From Gerris lacustris (lineage: Eukaryota > Arthropoda > Insecta > Hemiptera > Gerridae), in assembly GCA_951217055.1 (NCBI GenBank), contig OX578278.1:32501105-32565104 (forward strand): a stretch of 64,000 bases of DNA, written 5' to 3'. The notes under the pieces were generated by a model. The model was not told where the DNA came from, searched no databases, and was given only the letters and a program-made list of their open reading frames with translations. Made by a program: the position numbers and the translations under genes. This document shows, piece after piece, positions 10,919 through 25,685 of the stretch; positions within the stretch are counted from its first letter, which is position 1; each line of letters starts with the position of its first letter.

Positions 10919-12652
10919 TTATTATCTATACCACCAAAAACTAAAAAGACAATACTATTAGTAACATTTGCCTGGAGCAGACTAACTGAGGAAAGATTAA
11001 CTTGAATATGGGTGCGAAAAAACTAGTGGTGGAGTCAATACCACATTTTTTCAAAAACATACAAAATGACGTATATAAGCATTCTAGGGTTAATAATAAA
11101 TACAGTGGAGCAATCTACCACCCCAGCATTTTTATATGACTTTTCCCTAACCCTGACAAAGACCTTGTTTGTGGGTTCCCTAACAAATTCTTAGAACTTT
11201 GTCATAATTTACAGTTGGAAGCCAATTTTGTACAATAAAGTTACTTTTGATGGAAAGATCTCTTTCTTGACTTCAAATCAATCACACTTCTGCTCATACC
11301 CACTCAATTATATCTCCCTTTTATTATGCAGTCTAACTGTACTTACGACATTATTTATTACTACATTAATTAAGATCTTGTAAATAAATAAATAATGTCA
11401 ATATTTATCATTTATATTAATAAGTAAAAAAATATAATTAATGTTCTGATAAAGTGCCTTATCTGCAAACTAGGAATAAGAATTAAAATAATAAATTAAT
11501 ATGTGTACATAGTTATATTATATTTATAAAAAAAGTTACTATTTTTTTTCTTATAAATGTACTAATTTGAAAAAATGTATTGTAAGCTATTTTTCCTAAA
11601 AAGCATATTTTATATTCATATATTGTTAAAGATGAAAAAATAAAAATATTTATTCGTGTATTTATAATGTGTACTAAATGCATTTTCTTTCTTTTATATC
11701 CTGATTAATCAAACAAGCATCAAAAAAGTTTTTATGAATATATATTTCCTCCTAGTTGTTGTATTGTGCAAATTAAGAATTTGAGACTTGATCTTCAAAA
11801 TTGGAAATTTTTATTAATCCACTTACAAACTATATGAGTTTAAAAGGCAAGGATATATAGAAAGTGTGTAAGAATAAGTCTAGTGGGATTCAAAAACCCT
11901 TTGACCCAGTGAAATAAAGAAATAGTAAGAGAAAAAAATCACTATTAAGGTTCAAGAAGAACAATGTGTAACAATTGTCCCTCACTGGGCACAGTGTAAA
12001 ACTTGTGCAGGAATAAAAAATCAGTTTAACACATTTTTTCTATACTTCTCAGGTGGAGTTACGGCGTAATTAATCCCATTTTACAGGACAGCCCAAAAAA
12101 CTGACAGTGAATAATTTGAATTAACGTACATTACAAACAATAATTATTTTGTTTGTTCTGTACAAAATGCAAACTATCATTGCGACATTGTTCCATTTGA
12201 AGTATCAGGTTTTCCTGCCACTTGTGACGTTTTTGCCTTAATTTCACAAAGTTTTGCTGCTTTTTTTGTTCTACTAGAAGTACAATAAATTCTGAGGTAA
12301 ATATAAAGAAAAAAATAAATTAAATAAAGAAAAACTCAAATTTATTATTTTTTTTTTTTATTTTATTTTTTAATAGCCTTTTTTGTAAAAACAGAAAGAA
12401 AAAAAATCAAGTAAAGGAGAAAGATTATAAATAAATAAATAATAAAATGGCACGTAAGACCTAAAGGTGGAATGGAAATTAACACCGAGAAATCCAGCAC
12501 ATCTCACAATAATTATAGAACTTTTTTTTTAAATCAAAAAATAAATAAATAAAATAACATAAAATTGGTTAAAAAAAACACACATTTCTTTTTCTTCCTT
12601 TAAAACAGTAAGACGCACAATAAAAATTAATCATTTTTCTAAATATAAATAT

Positions 12653-12683
<31 letters not shown>

Positions 12684-12725
12684 CTCTAAGTTATCCTTAA
12701 TATTATTACAATATTGTAATAGTAA
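10919..12725 (+). repeat. Tandem duplication, copy 2 (1807 bp)
   Basis: Apparently gap-free copy of 9112-10918. It begins inside the piggyBac-like element, so only that element's right end (to about 11089, with its TTAA) is present, without its left end. Confidence 0.95.
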
Positions 12726-13303
12726 TTATAATAATTTTATTAAATGAAGTCATATAATTTGCTTTGGATACTTAAAAAAAACTTATAGCCTAATTCATTT
12801 TTATAATTATTTTTTATTAATTAATTTAAAAGTATTATTTTATTTATCTATAACATTATTAATTATAGGAGCTTTTCATCAGGTACATAGTCATGACATT
12901 AAACATTATTTACAATATATATTTACATTTGTTTTAATTAATAAGAATAATTGATAATAATAATTATAACTTATCTCTATTTTTAAATATTATTCCTTAA
13001 TTTTAATAAAATATAATCTATTTATATTTTAAAATACAGTAAAACCTAAAGTGACCATAGAAAGCAATATTTCTTATAAAAGTGATCAATATAAATTTTA
13101 TAAATATTTATTTAAGAGTATTTTAACTCTTTTGATTTGGGCCAAAAAGGTGATTTCTTTTTTTACAATTTTGTCTAATTTATATTGTTTTTACTGTACA
13201 TTAAATTTTATTCAGTAATTATTTTTCTACTTACTTTATAGTTTGTAGAGGAAGAGGGTTAAATTGAGAGTTGAAATAGTTTAATTTTTGTACTTGAACC
13301 TTT

Positions 13304-13534
13304 ATGAATCTTTGCATTTGGTTACGATTTAGAAAAAATGTTTCTAAGGGTTTCATTACTAGAGAGATACTACAAAAGCAATTACATCTTAAAGGTAAAA
13401 AATCAAAGTATGTTAAGAAGCTTCAAAAACCTTGGAAGAGCAATGCTTGGCAATTACGGCAATTTCTTAAAAATTGGATGATTTCTTTTAAAGATATAAG
13501 TGCTAATAAAAAAGGTTTGTGCGCAGAAGGCTGA
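13304..13534 (+). pseudogene. Possible pogo/Tigger CENP-B-type transposase fragment
   Basis: A 76-codon open frame contains ITREILQKQ, then about 20 residues later KSNAWQLRQFLKNW. This order resembles the CENP-B-type DNA-binding region of pogo/Tigger transposases (I...L..KA ... F.AS.GWL..F..R). No ends or further transposase are visible. Weak call. Confidence 0.3.
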
Positions 13535-15301
13535 AATGTAATATGGGACTAACCATGGGCTAATTATGACCTACCATCCAAATTTTATTAAAATCAGATG
13601 TGTAGTTTTAAGGTAAGTTGGTTTGCAAAAATTATGAACAATGATGACAGATATAAGATATTCTAAAATGGGTTTCTTTCTTGGAGTTTTTAAATTCAGA
13701 CATAACAAATTTCATTCTTCAGAACGATCGCAATGCTTCTGTTACTTTGGGTAAGCTCAGAAGCAAAATAGATTGAAAAGTATTAATATTTCGAGGTGTA
13801 AGAATATGCAACTATAGAAAGAAAGTTAATTTGGAGTTTTCCATTGTCATCTGAAACCTGTGAGTGTTTCAGTTTTTTAGGTAGTCGGAGAGTGGGGTTA
13901 AGAATTCTTTAAAAAAAATTGTATCTCACAAACAAGTGAAGTTAAATTGTAAGGAGTATTGAGTTTAGTTATATTTGGTGCCAGACTGACATATGTAATA
14001 TCGATAGTCAACCAGCCAGTATCGATACACGGAGATGGTGATTGTTACTGAGTTATAAGAACATGTGTAGATGTTTATATTATATTATAATATAAAATCA
14101 TTTAAAAGTTAGTTAATGTCTGCTTTAGCTCTGACTTTGTCAGAGTTTGAAAGGAAACTATTATCATTTAACTACCTTTTGAGTCCGTGGTTGTCTCAGA
14201 TTAGAAGTCAATAAAAATTAAGTTGATTCCCAAAGATTAAACAAATTTTAAAATTAATCCCTCTCATATCTTTCTATACTCTAAACAAGGTAATAGACTC
14301 TAAGTTTATTTAAAGTCTATCGATTTTAAATAATTTAAATATTATAATATTATTGCATAAAGTTGTCAAAACACCAATACGAAATTAAACTAAAACCCTT
14401 ATTTTCCTCTTGCTTATTTTTTTATTTTTTTTTTTTTTCAATATGAAACTAAATTATATAAATTATTTTTCACTATTATTACTATCTAAAAACATATTAA
14501 TTAATAAAGAAAAAAAATAAAAAATAAATTAAATAAAACAATTAACTAAAAATAGCAGTCTTTAGTCTTTCTTACAACGATATAAAAATCACAATAATAT
14601 AACAAATTAATAATGATGAACATAAAAAAAGTGAAATATATATATTTATTCTATTACATAATCTGTTTCATTATTTAATGTATAAATTTAATTTACTATT
14701 TTAATCAAATATATATGAGAGGGCGGCAAAGTGAAAGAGTGATATTTTTGTTAGAATGAAGTTAAGTGCAGAATGAAGTGAAGGTGAATAGTGAATGAAG
14801 TTAAGTGAAGAAATAAAGGCGGCAAAGGATAAAAGTGAATCTCTAACATATACTGTTATCTATCAGCATGAAATTCAAATTTTCACAAACTTTTCACGGA
14901 ATTTTCCAAAATGAATTTAACTTTAAACCTGAGATTGCTCAAAGTTGTGCAAATGTCATTTTTGTACCCTTTGGCTTCTTACCACCTCATATATGTATGT
15001 ATGTATAATCTTATTTTTCTACAAAATTGGGATGCCTCTAACAAACCAATATTCAGTATTGTATTTTAGTTTTATTTTATTTACACTAATGAAAATAATA
15101 TTATTAAATTTATATAAAGTATAGAGGTAAGCATGCAAGTTGCACGACAATTCCATACAAAAAAAAGATTTCATACACACACATATATATGTATACATAA
15201 AATATATTTTTAGAAAACCAGGGGCCCCATCTTATAAATAAGTAATTTATTTACTTTTTTTCTTTTTTTAATTTAAATTGTTTATATTTAAACTATATAT
15301 T

Positions 15302-15302
<1 letters not shown>

Positions 15303-15368
<66 letters not shown>
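15303..15368 (+). repeat. (AT)n microsatellite
   Basis: Nearly uninterrupted AT dinucleotide tract. Confidence 0.95.
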
Positions 15369-15372
<4 letters not shown>

Positions 15373-18300
15373 CATCATATATATATTTTTTTATCAAGTT
15401 ATATTGGCATAAGTTACAAAATTTGTGTATATCGGAACCATAATGTTAAATTGTTTAATACTAATGAATAGCTTACAGCATATGAAAATATTTATTTTAT
15501 TTATAAAATAGTTTTTTTAGTGTGTAGCTATTAGTGTTAGTTAAATAAATAGTTGTTTTATATTTAATATCAAGGAAATGCCGATAATAAAATTTAATTT
15601 ATTCATTTCTTTTTTATTATTAGAGTATTGAAAGTAGGATTTCTTTTTGTTTATTTATTTTTTTTAAATATAATTTTTTTACAAATAACAATTTTTACAC
15701 TATATGGAAATTATGATGTAACTTCAAAGAATATCTCGTACATATTGGTAACAGGCACACATTTACTTAGTTACCCATCCTAAAGTACTTTAATGAGTAA
15801 ATTTAATAGTGCCTTGTCTTAGTTAATTAGACTAAGTGATATTATTACCTTACATAAAGAAGTGTGATGTTTCTTTATCCCAAAGTTCTTTGGACTGAAT
15901 ATCCCTTTGAATTTATAGTTATTTTAGACAAAGGAATACCTTATATTTGTAAACAAATATAGGGTAGCCAATTACATTTTTACCCCATGTCACCTAATTA
16001 CTTGTAAACTAGTACCATAAAAGGGAAAATAAATTAGGTGGAAATCTCTAAATATACAATGAAGACTTATTATTCCTTTAACTCCGGCAGCTGGAGTCCA
16101 CAAAGCCTTTGTGGATTCAATATTTTACACAAAATTTATAAACCATTGTTTCCAATAACATCTTGTGGCTGGATAAGGAACTATAAGCCTCTCTATATTT
16201 CATTGAGTAACTCAAAGGCTGGATTTCAACAGCAGTTTGTAGGTGCTTAACAACAAAGAGATGAGGCAGGGACTTCTAGAGCAGCCCATCCTACCCTGCT
16301 TCTTCTTTACCTCTCATGGGGACAACCAGAGTCAAAGGGTTACATATCAAAAGTTTATCTATACAGTTAAGTTTGTTTACAAAGTACAATTAGTTGTTCA
16401 GTATTTACAAGTAAATAGTTCTACAATAGTTAATAACAATGTTTACTTACGGACAATGTGAATAAATAAAAATATTTATAATTTACATGTAAAAAAAAAA
16501 AAAAAAAAAATGATTTAGGCGCCTAATTATATAATGTTTTTCGTGAAATTAGAACTTTTGATCCTGTTCGAAATTATTGAGAAGTTTTTTTTCCATCGTC
16601 AAAATGTTCATGTTAAAAATTAATGTTTGTGAAAACAATTTAAATCATTTCATTGCTAGGTTTGACTGTATTTTTTTTCTCTTTAATGCAAGAGGGTACG
16701 GGAAAAATATATATATAAAAAAAAAAAAAAAAAAAAAAAAAAATTAAATACAGTTAGATTGACAAGTATAATATGTTCATAGCATTCTTGGCACTTACTG
16801 CCTGAAAAAAAAATCTCTTTTATCTATCACCACAATATGTCAAAGATAAACAAGTTAATTTGTCCAAAGCAATGAAAGAGTTAAAAGAATGATACAAAAG
16901 CAACAGAACTTTCCAATAACACTGTGATAGCAAAGAAGACAAAATACTCAACTATTATTTTATTACATTTAATTTAACTAGCACTGGCTACACAAATTTA
17001 ATATAAATAAATAATCTGTTTCCTAAATTGTAAACGTTTTTTGAAAAACAAAAAATTATTATATTTTATCATAAGATAGATGGAGTGAGAAGATAAAAAG
17101 AAGGAAGAGTTATTTTTGTAGCATTAACCAAACATTAATAAGAAATGAAATAATAATCAATAATGTATAAAAAAAAGAGGTAAACAAGTAAAATAATATC
17201 CCTCCAAATTAGTTATTTTTAGGTAAATCTGGATTTCAATCTCAAGCACTAACTGAACAAGCTTAGAGAGTTCTTTATTACACTTTATTACTTGGGGTTT
17301 TTTAAAATTTTGTTTGCCTAACATTACTGTTGTAAAAATTTACTGATTTGAATTAAATTCGGCACACAGGTGCATCTCAGCATTTGTAACAACAGTATTG
17401 TTGCCAAAATGAGGTTGTTAAAAAAAAGTTTAAATGTTAATATGGCATGTTAAATATCATTTTAAAGCTCTTTACAGATAGAATAAGACTATGTAAGTTT
17501 CCCCGAAAAATGTTTCCTAAAAGTCATATTGAAACAAATATGGTCGATATAAGAGGAAAATGCAAATATATCTACACTTCTTTATGCGTCACACATCACT
17601 AGTTATGAGCATTGGATAAATGGTAAGGAGGACTCATCTATACATATGGCTAGAGCAGTAAACTTGATAAAACTGTTTAAGTGTACAGCTTTAAGTTATA
17701 GCCTTGTCTAAATGATGACCCTAGCACAAGTCTTAACTATATTCTCTTTGTTGCTTGATTATAACCTCTTGCCGGTTTTACCTTGCATCATATAGAGACA
17801 ATAGTCTACCTCTTTACCTCAATCTTCACTCACCCATTTTGAAGAGTGTATAACATTTTTATCTTTCCTATTATGGCAAATAATACAATAAGTATTCTAC
17901 TTTATTCCACTCTAAACATGGCCATACATGATGCAGTATACCAGAGGGGTAAACCTGAACAGGTAAACCAAAGCATTTGTGCTACCATAACTGAACATTC
18001 ATGTCATATTATCTTGTACAGGTTTTACCTCTCAGGTATAAAACAATATGTATAACTAACTGCCTTTAATTTTATTATTAAATTTAAAGATATCATTCGG
18101 TAATCAGGGGGGAAAAATAAATAAATAAAAAGGATAAGAAAAAAATTAATAAATAAAATGAATTATAAAAAATATAACTTAATATTGAGCATTGATTTTA
18201 ATTTACCTTTAATTATAAAATTAAGTAAGCTTTGAATAAATTAAAATAGTTGAAGTAAATTATCCTTTTTTTTTAGTATTTTAATTAAATTTATCATTCT

Positions 18301-19035
18301 AAGGTCTACAGGGTTTTAAAATAAAACATGTCAATTTCAGCTTATGTGATTTTTTGCCACTTAAATCCTCTCTTTAATTATGTCACTTAGTGTTAATATT
18401 ATTGTAAATGTTTTATCCTACCAATAATATATTTTTAAACATCCCTTTAAAAAGTTTCTTTCAAAAGAAGTAAAATTTTTAAGGGTGTACTGTAATCGTT
18501 TTAACTTGTTTATTACATGATTCTAAATGCAACATTTTGCATTGCCCCCTCTCTGTACCTTCTACCTATATATTCTACTGAAATCTTTAATTACAATCAT
18601 GAATATTAATACCTTAAAGAAGGAAATATATTTTTCAAAACCACGGTGATCTAAAACTGTATGATTTACTTTTCACTGGTCTACGCTATCCTAAAATTTT
18701 ATCTAGTAAGTATAAAAGTCAAAGTAGTGAAACAATAATAAAAAAACATTTCTCTTAGGGCCAGAAGATGCCTCAAGAGGAGGTGAAATATCCATAATAT
18801 GGAATTAACATGTTTATTTTAATACCCTACATACCTTAGAATGATACATAAATTAACATGTATTTGTTCTATCAGATGGCTTCATTATCAGTCGTATTAT
18901 CTAGTTAAAAAAAACTGATTTTCTATCAATTAGCTAAATTAAATTAAATATAACAATTAACTAGATTACCGATATTATTAAATAAGGTAGAATGTTAACA
19001 ATTAAACTTTATTTACTCATAAAACTCTTTTTTTT

Positions 19036-19485
19036 TCTTTTTGGTCTTCAGGGATATGTAATAAATAAAATAATATTTAATTACATAAAAATATAAATAT
19101 TAATATTTATTATATAAAAAGTAACTTTTGAACACTAGAGCTTTGTAAAGCTTTTTCAATGTTACTCCTCTAAACATTTGTGATACAAAGTCCATACCAA
19201 AGTATTGTCTGCAGTCATAAGGTAAACAATTGTTAATGTAAATTTGTTTTTATTTTAATCTGTTTTTAAAATTTGTTTTTATTCTGTCTCTGGTTAGTAT
19301 TTTTAAATGAATTAACTTTTTTAAAAAAAAATATTTGTGTTTAAATTAGTCATTTTTAGGTATTTATTGGAATGTTATTTTTAAACCTGATGATGCCCGA
19401 AATTAAGCGAAATATTGCGAATAAATTAATATAATTAGATAATAATTTTTTATTATTACATATCCCTAAGACCAAAGAAAGATGG
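19036..19485. mobile_element. Fold-back/TIR element, family related to 59675-60150
   Basis: The ends match in inverse orientation: TTTGGTCTTCAGGGATATG on the left and CATATCCCTAAGACCAAAG on the right. Just inside the right end is CCTGATGATGCCCGAAATTA followed by AGCGAAAT. The element at 59675-60150 carries the parallel strings GGTCTTTAGGGATTT and CCTGAAGATGCCC...GGGCGAAAT. Non-coding; superfamily not determined. Confidence 0.6.
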
Positions 19486-21759
19486 CTGACATTCATGGAT
19501 GAACTAGTGACTTTAACATCACGTTTACACTGGATCCTAATTTAAGTTACTTAAAGTATATTAAGGGAGCAGAATAAATCGTATTTTTATACAAATATGC
19601 ATACGTAGCCAGTTCATTTTTTAAAAAATAGTGTGTAAAAAACAACTTTAACAATATAAATTAAAAAAAAAAAAAAAAAAAAAAACAGAAAAATTAAATG
19701 AGTTTATTTAAACGTTTTATTCAAACATAATCAAAACCCACGTGATAAATTAGAACATATGTTTATTAAATAGATGAGAAAACTTTAAATTGCTATTTCA
19801 GTACTCACTTTAACAATTTTTATTTTTAATTCAAACGTTTATTGTTTTGTTATTTCAACAAAAAAAAAACAGTTTTATTACACAAAAAGACACAGTAAGT
19901 AAGAGTAAATACATATTTTAGTGTAAAGTAACATCAATCAGTAATGTGAAAATAAGTCGGTGCAGGAGTTAAGACAGAGGTTTAACTCAGTCTTTAAAAT
20001 AAAACATAGTTACTTTTGGTGGAGATGTATCTTTTGTTATTGCTAATCAAAGACCACAATTCTCATATATAATTGAAAAGGTAAAAATAAAAATAAAAAA
20101 ATACTCAACTTTAGAGAAGTCAGTTTGTAGAAATGAATCGTTAACTAATTTTTACTTTCATCAAATTATATTTTAAAATAAAATGAAGATAATTATTTCT
20201 TAGTGAAGATTTTAAAAATTCAAAGAGTAAAATTGATTCTGACAGAATGGGTTTGACCACTTGAGTTTATTATCAGTGAATCGAATTTACTCAGTTTACT
20301 GATGACGACAAATAAAGCGGTTGAAGCTACTAAAAGTGAATTAAACACCAACTACAGTATTTTTAACCATAAACTGATCAATTTTGCTCTCCGTTTTAAT
20401 AAAAATGAGTAAAGTTCAGTAAAATCTCGGAAGGGAAAATCTAATTTCATTTTTAAACATTTTTCTCCAAGATTTAAACCACACAACAACATCTCTTCAC
20501 ATAGTTAATTAAAATAACGACCTTATATATTTGTAGTTTGACAATATATTGACAGTTAGATAATTAGCGTTTGCTTTATTGAGAAAATTGGAAAACACCC
20601 ATCGGTAAATAAATAATGAAGATCATTTTTAAAATTAAAATAATAATTTAAGACCATTCTAACAACAATAAATAAAGAAGCACTTAATGATGCTAAAACT
20701 TGTTAAAACAATTTTATTTATATTTTTATTATTATTATTTTAGTCTGACAAAGTGATCATTTATCATTTTAGGTAGCAAGAATGGCATAAAAATAAAATA
20801 TAATTAATATAAAGTCCACGTTTTTAAATGTTTTAAATAAAATAATAATAATAAATTACATACAAAGTGTAAAACATAAAAAGTAATGATACAAAGGGGT
20901 CACTAATTTATAACCTTATCTTGTTAACATCGCTAACTTTATAAATAAATAATAAATACAATTGTAACATATAAATATATTTATATAAAAAAAAAAACAA
21001 AATAAATAAATTTAAAAAGTAAGTAAAAGTGTGGATGGGATAAGATTTTGCATTGGTGATGTCATTTTGAGGTAGAATTAATAATGAAATAATAAATTAA
21101 AATAATATAATATTAAAAAAAAAAAAATCAGATACAATTTAAACTAGGCATAAAATGTGACACCATTTATTTTACTAAAAACCTAAAACATTGAACAAAT
21201 TTTCTAAATTATATCTTAAAAATAATTATTATTCTTAAAGAAAAAAACTTAAAATAATATAAAGGGAAAAGAATTGTTAATATATATAAATAAAATAATG
21301 ATAATAAAATAAATACAGTCTTATTAAATTAAATTTACTGCCAAGTTATGAATGCAATATGTTGTTTAAATTATCACTGAAATTGATAAATTTTCCTTAG
21401 TTAATTAATTGACCATTTGAAAAAGAAAATGTTACATAACTTTTCTTTTCTCTTAATAAATTTTATTGATGTAAAATTAGATCTTGAGAAATGAAGATGT
21501 GAGAATTCATCAAAATGGTGGAACCTAGTGCTGCTTGGAACATGGAACATGTGTGTGGAAACCTGTTTTTCTTCTTTCGCTGATTAACTAATAGAGAAGA
21601 AATGTCAATGAGCGAAAAATAAACTGTCTATTGTCAAAATAACTTCAATAGCTTATAAATCTAGATCTTCCAAAGAAAACATTGGAAATTTTGTGAATCA
21701 GGGATCATTTTCAAGGAAGTTGAGTGATGAGCACGGGGAGATGATCATCATCTAAGAGA

Positions 21760-21870
21760 GCCAGACCATGAGGCTATAGCTGCAGGTTCATGGCATGCAG
21801 TCTGCTTGGCTATCAATGAATTGAGGGAGTGGGTTCGATTCCATGCCACGGTGCTTTGATTTACATCTAT
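21760..21870 (+). repeat. Possible tRNA-derived SINE fragment
   Basis: GTGGGTTCGATTCCATGCC at about 21831-21849 contains a perfect Pol III B-box (GGTTCGATTCC), preceded by GGCTATAGCTGCAGG about 60 nt upstream. No good cloverleaf can be folded by eye. Tentative. Confidence 0.3.
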
Positions 21871-23138
21871 GAATTAAAGGGGGAGGACACTTTTCTGCAG
21901 TGCTGTTCTGTATTGAGTCAAGAGGAAAATGAAAGCCATGGGCATGATCCCACATTTTGACACTATGATTTATATAGCTTACTAATGACCACACCATACT
22001 TGCTTCAGCAGAACAATGCACCGAGGTAGGCTGAAGTGTGAAGAGGCTGGAACTCTGTACCATGGGGCTATTAAAATAGGCCTACGTTCAAACAAGTGAT
22101 TTGTCCCGTCTAGTATTCGTACAGATAAATAATAAACGTTAAAACTGAACCTACTACTACTATTGCTTGTCAAGCACTTCTTTTGAGAATGGTTCCTGTA
22201 ATGGGTTCGAAACATCAAGATTCACAAAATCTCTAAAGCGCTCTCCTCTGGAAGATCTAGACATATTAGATTCTGGGCTTGGGAACAAACACTATATCAA
22301 ACTGCTAAGGTTTAATATACAGCCTGCTTCGATCAGTCCAACAAAATTCGATGGAACAATTCTGTTTTGCAATATTATTTAATTATAGTTTCTAACAATA
22401 AACTGATAAATGTTGTAGAGCAAACAATATATCTCCATGATGCAAATTTATATATTGGCCAATTTACATAGGATATATTTTATATTGTTATTTTTTTGAA
22501 AATTTTACTTAAAAAAGTAAAAGAGTTTATTAGTTGCATTCCTAATTTGTCACCTATAACATTCACAATGGCAAAATAAAGAAATAAGTGCCCTAATTTA
22601 TTTTTTTAAAAATAGTTAAAAATAAAAACTTAAAATTATCAATAAGAGAAAAAAAAAATATAATTCCTGATACATCATTTGAACAACATTTCGATAGGTT
22701 TGTTAAACAACTAAGTTAGGATTATTATTTTTATAATATGTTAAATCGTATATGATCATAAAAGTAAAAAAAAAATCTATTTAGCAAATGCTGAACATAG
22801 CAAATGTTTGAGCAGAGGCTAAGTGGTATTATTCAGATTTTTTTAACGCTATATTTCAATATGTTATATATTTGTGATTGTAGTTACTGAAAATCTTGCA
22901 TGTCTGGGTAGTGAAAATATAAAACTTTTAAATAGATTTTAGACTTTGAAAAAGTAATATTACATTTTTTTTTATAAACAAACAGTAATTCAAATATGAA
23001 CATTTTACATATTCTTATTTTAAAAAAAACCAATATAATGATTTTTTTTTTCCATCAAATTAAATAGAAAAATGTTCAGGGAAAAAAATGCAGGGCACTT
23101 AAAAATAAATAAATAAATAATGCATGAGACACTAGTCC

Positions 23139-23242
23139 ATGGCTAGATACTACCAACCGTCTTTGCCCTACAATAGTAATATGGCTGACATGGAGTCAGC
23201 AGAAATATTTCCATCAACCATACTGAACGGTTTACAAGACGG
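23139..23242 (+). CDS. Orphan candidate first exon
   Basis: ATG at 23139 sits in a good start context (TCCATGG). An open frame of 34 codons runs into a strong donor (GACG|GTAAGT at 23243). The encoded start is MARYYQPSLPYNSNMAD and the end is STILNGLQD. Base composition is clearly less AT-rich than the surroundings. I recognise no family, and no downstream partner exon was found. It could be a short upstream exon or chance. Confidence 0.3.
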
Positions 23243-23829
23243 TAAGTTTCTGGTTTACAGAGAAAAAAATAAAAATTATAATAAAAAAAAAAATTATATA
23301 ATAAATATAGGTATAAATCAGCCATATTATGTATATATATATACAAAAACAATAAATAATAAATTTAATAATAAAAATAAATTGCATTAAATTAAAAAAT
23401 GAAATCATAATGATACAAAAAAAAATCTTGCACCATGCAAACAATTATTCTTAACAGATAAAAACCAAATATAAAATTCATGGTAACTAAGAGATGTACA
23501 ATGTTTTGTTTATCAAATAACAGGGTAATACTTCTTTTTTTATTTTAAATATATATATTATATTAAAGCACCAAAACTATTGAGCATATGCATGAAACAT
23601 TTCCTTAACATTAATTTTAATATTAGCCTATCTCAACAAGCTAAACTCAGAAAATAACACCTAATAACTAAAAGCTAACAATTATACTATTAATTTTATT
23701 ATATTTATATAATTTTTATATATTATATAATTAAGTCTATATACTTTCTTTTTTAGATCATTAGTGCATCTTTATAAGTGGTAATAAAGGGAAGATAAAT
23801 AGGTAGAAGTATAGTTGTATTACAATGGT

Positions 23830-23830
<1 letters not shown>

Positions 23831-23914
<84 letters not shown>
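23831..23914 (+). repeat. (AT)n microsatellite
   Basis: Nearly uninterrupted AT dinucleotide tract of about 84 bp. Confidence 0.95.
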
Positions 23915-23920
<6 letters not shown>

Positions 23921-25685
23921 CATAATTCACATTATACCTCTTTCTTTATGTATAATGTTCAATTTGGAAGCTTTAATTATTATACTTGAAATAATATTTT
24001 GCCACTTTTATATACTTTAAATTCAGATGTGTTTAAAGATATTGTTTTTCCATTTATTTATTTTTTGTTATTTCAAAGGAGTTTTCAACCTCCATAAAAC
24101 AAAACTAATGAAGTAAATTAATGAAGTAATTGATAAGAGGTAAATTAATGAAATAATTAAAAAGAAGAAGGGAAAGATTGATAGAAATTGCCTTTTCCAC
24201 ATAAAATAATACTTGCTTACACAGGAACTCTCAGTTCCTGTATTCAGTTCTTGGTCATGTGAGATTATCAGGAACTCTCAGTTCCTTCACATAAGTACCA
24301 CAGATTGAAAAGCAGTATTATTGGAATAATACAGAAAGGGTATTATTCTACTATATGTTTTTTATTTATCAAAACAGACCTATTTAAGGCCTAAATCAGC
24401 AGAGCAAATCATGGAATAATCGTTATTCCACACTCAATTTCTATCTACAGAGCTAGTAAAATGGTCACAAAATGTAAATTTATGTATTTTCTTCAACTAA
24501 TCTTTTACCACATAATAATATGTACATCAATTTCATTACATAGATGTAAACATGTCAATATGCACTTGCACCTAGATTTTTTAAAATTTATTTTGATATT
24601 TATGCAATATATTTATACTTGTTATAATAATTATCAACATATTTTTAAAAAATTGCAAATTATAACTTATAAATGTACATTTAATATTTAGGTAATATTA
24701 ATAATTTATCTTAGTTTAAAAAATTATACATGTTTAATTTTTTTTTAAATTCATTAAATAAAAAATTAACTACACAAGATTACACGAGAGATATACATAT
24801 TATTGTATTTTTTTTTTTTTTTTTTTAATAATTTTTTTTTTCTCATTAATGATTTTAAACATTTATAATAAAATATAATTAAAATTCAGACAATTATTTA
24901 AATTAAAAACTATGATCATACACATAATATTATATCACATTTTGTATTTTTTTAAATAAAAATTCATACGCAGAACTCCATATGACTTTAAAGGGGAGAA
25001 AAATTAGAATATCTCCCACATTAAAATACCCTTTAAAGATATTAATTTATTTTTTTTTTAATATTTTACGAGGAATTAATACAAAAATAAACTGACAAAA
25101 TGTGATCATGTTATCATTTTTGTAAAAAATATAATAACATATTGAATAAACTGAACAACTGCTTGAGGTATATCTCTACAGCAAGTATTTCCTTTTCTTT
25201 AAAATACATTTAGGAAACTTCTTTCTTTATTTTATTTTATGTTCTTTTAATGTTTATAAATTAAAACGTCATACATTTTGAGAGAAAGTTTGACAGTCAG
25301 AAATACAAGATGGTATAATAATAGTAAAAAAAGTACAACCGATTGAGTTCATCGTCAAAATTGTATAAGAGTTATTTAAAATTATATTTACAATAGTCGA
25401 TTAGTGAGGTTTTCGTTGACATCTTTTTTTAAACATTTTAAGACATTGTTATCAAACTATTCTCTCTCCAAATTGGTTTAAATATATTTTACATATTTAT
25501 TTTATCATTTGACAGTCGTCATTATATTTTAGTCGAGGTAGAATATTTGCCATCTCGTAAAGTCTAAAAGTGAACAAAACTTTTCTTTTTTTTTACAAAG
25601 TTAACTATGAACCAATTACACTTTGAATTCTTACTTATATATTAGTAAGGCAGTGATGCTGCTTTAGTGAAATAAGATGTTTAGA

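Larger units (their letters stand above)
12726..25685. other. Intergenic AT-rich region between convergent genes
   Basis: About 13 kb with long A/T runs, (AT)n tracts, fragments of dispersed repeats and no assembled gene. The less AT-rich patches at about 16040-16330 and 21700-22370 have open frames but no recognised domain or convincing exon structure. The 3' UTR of the receptor gene must end somewhere in the right part; several TTTATT (AATAAA on minus) hexamers exist from about 25200 to 25260. Confidence 0.5.

Noticed and set aside
16038..16461. Two plus-strand frames of about 70 codons in a less AT-rich patch
   Set aside because: No domain, no coding-like codon pattern, no clear splice sites.
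21788..22382. Overlapping frames of about 70-90 codons on both strands
   Set aside because: They overlap on both strands in a patch with a SINE-like B-box; no protein family recognised.
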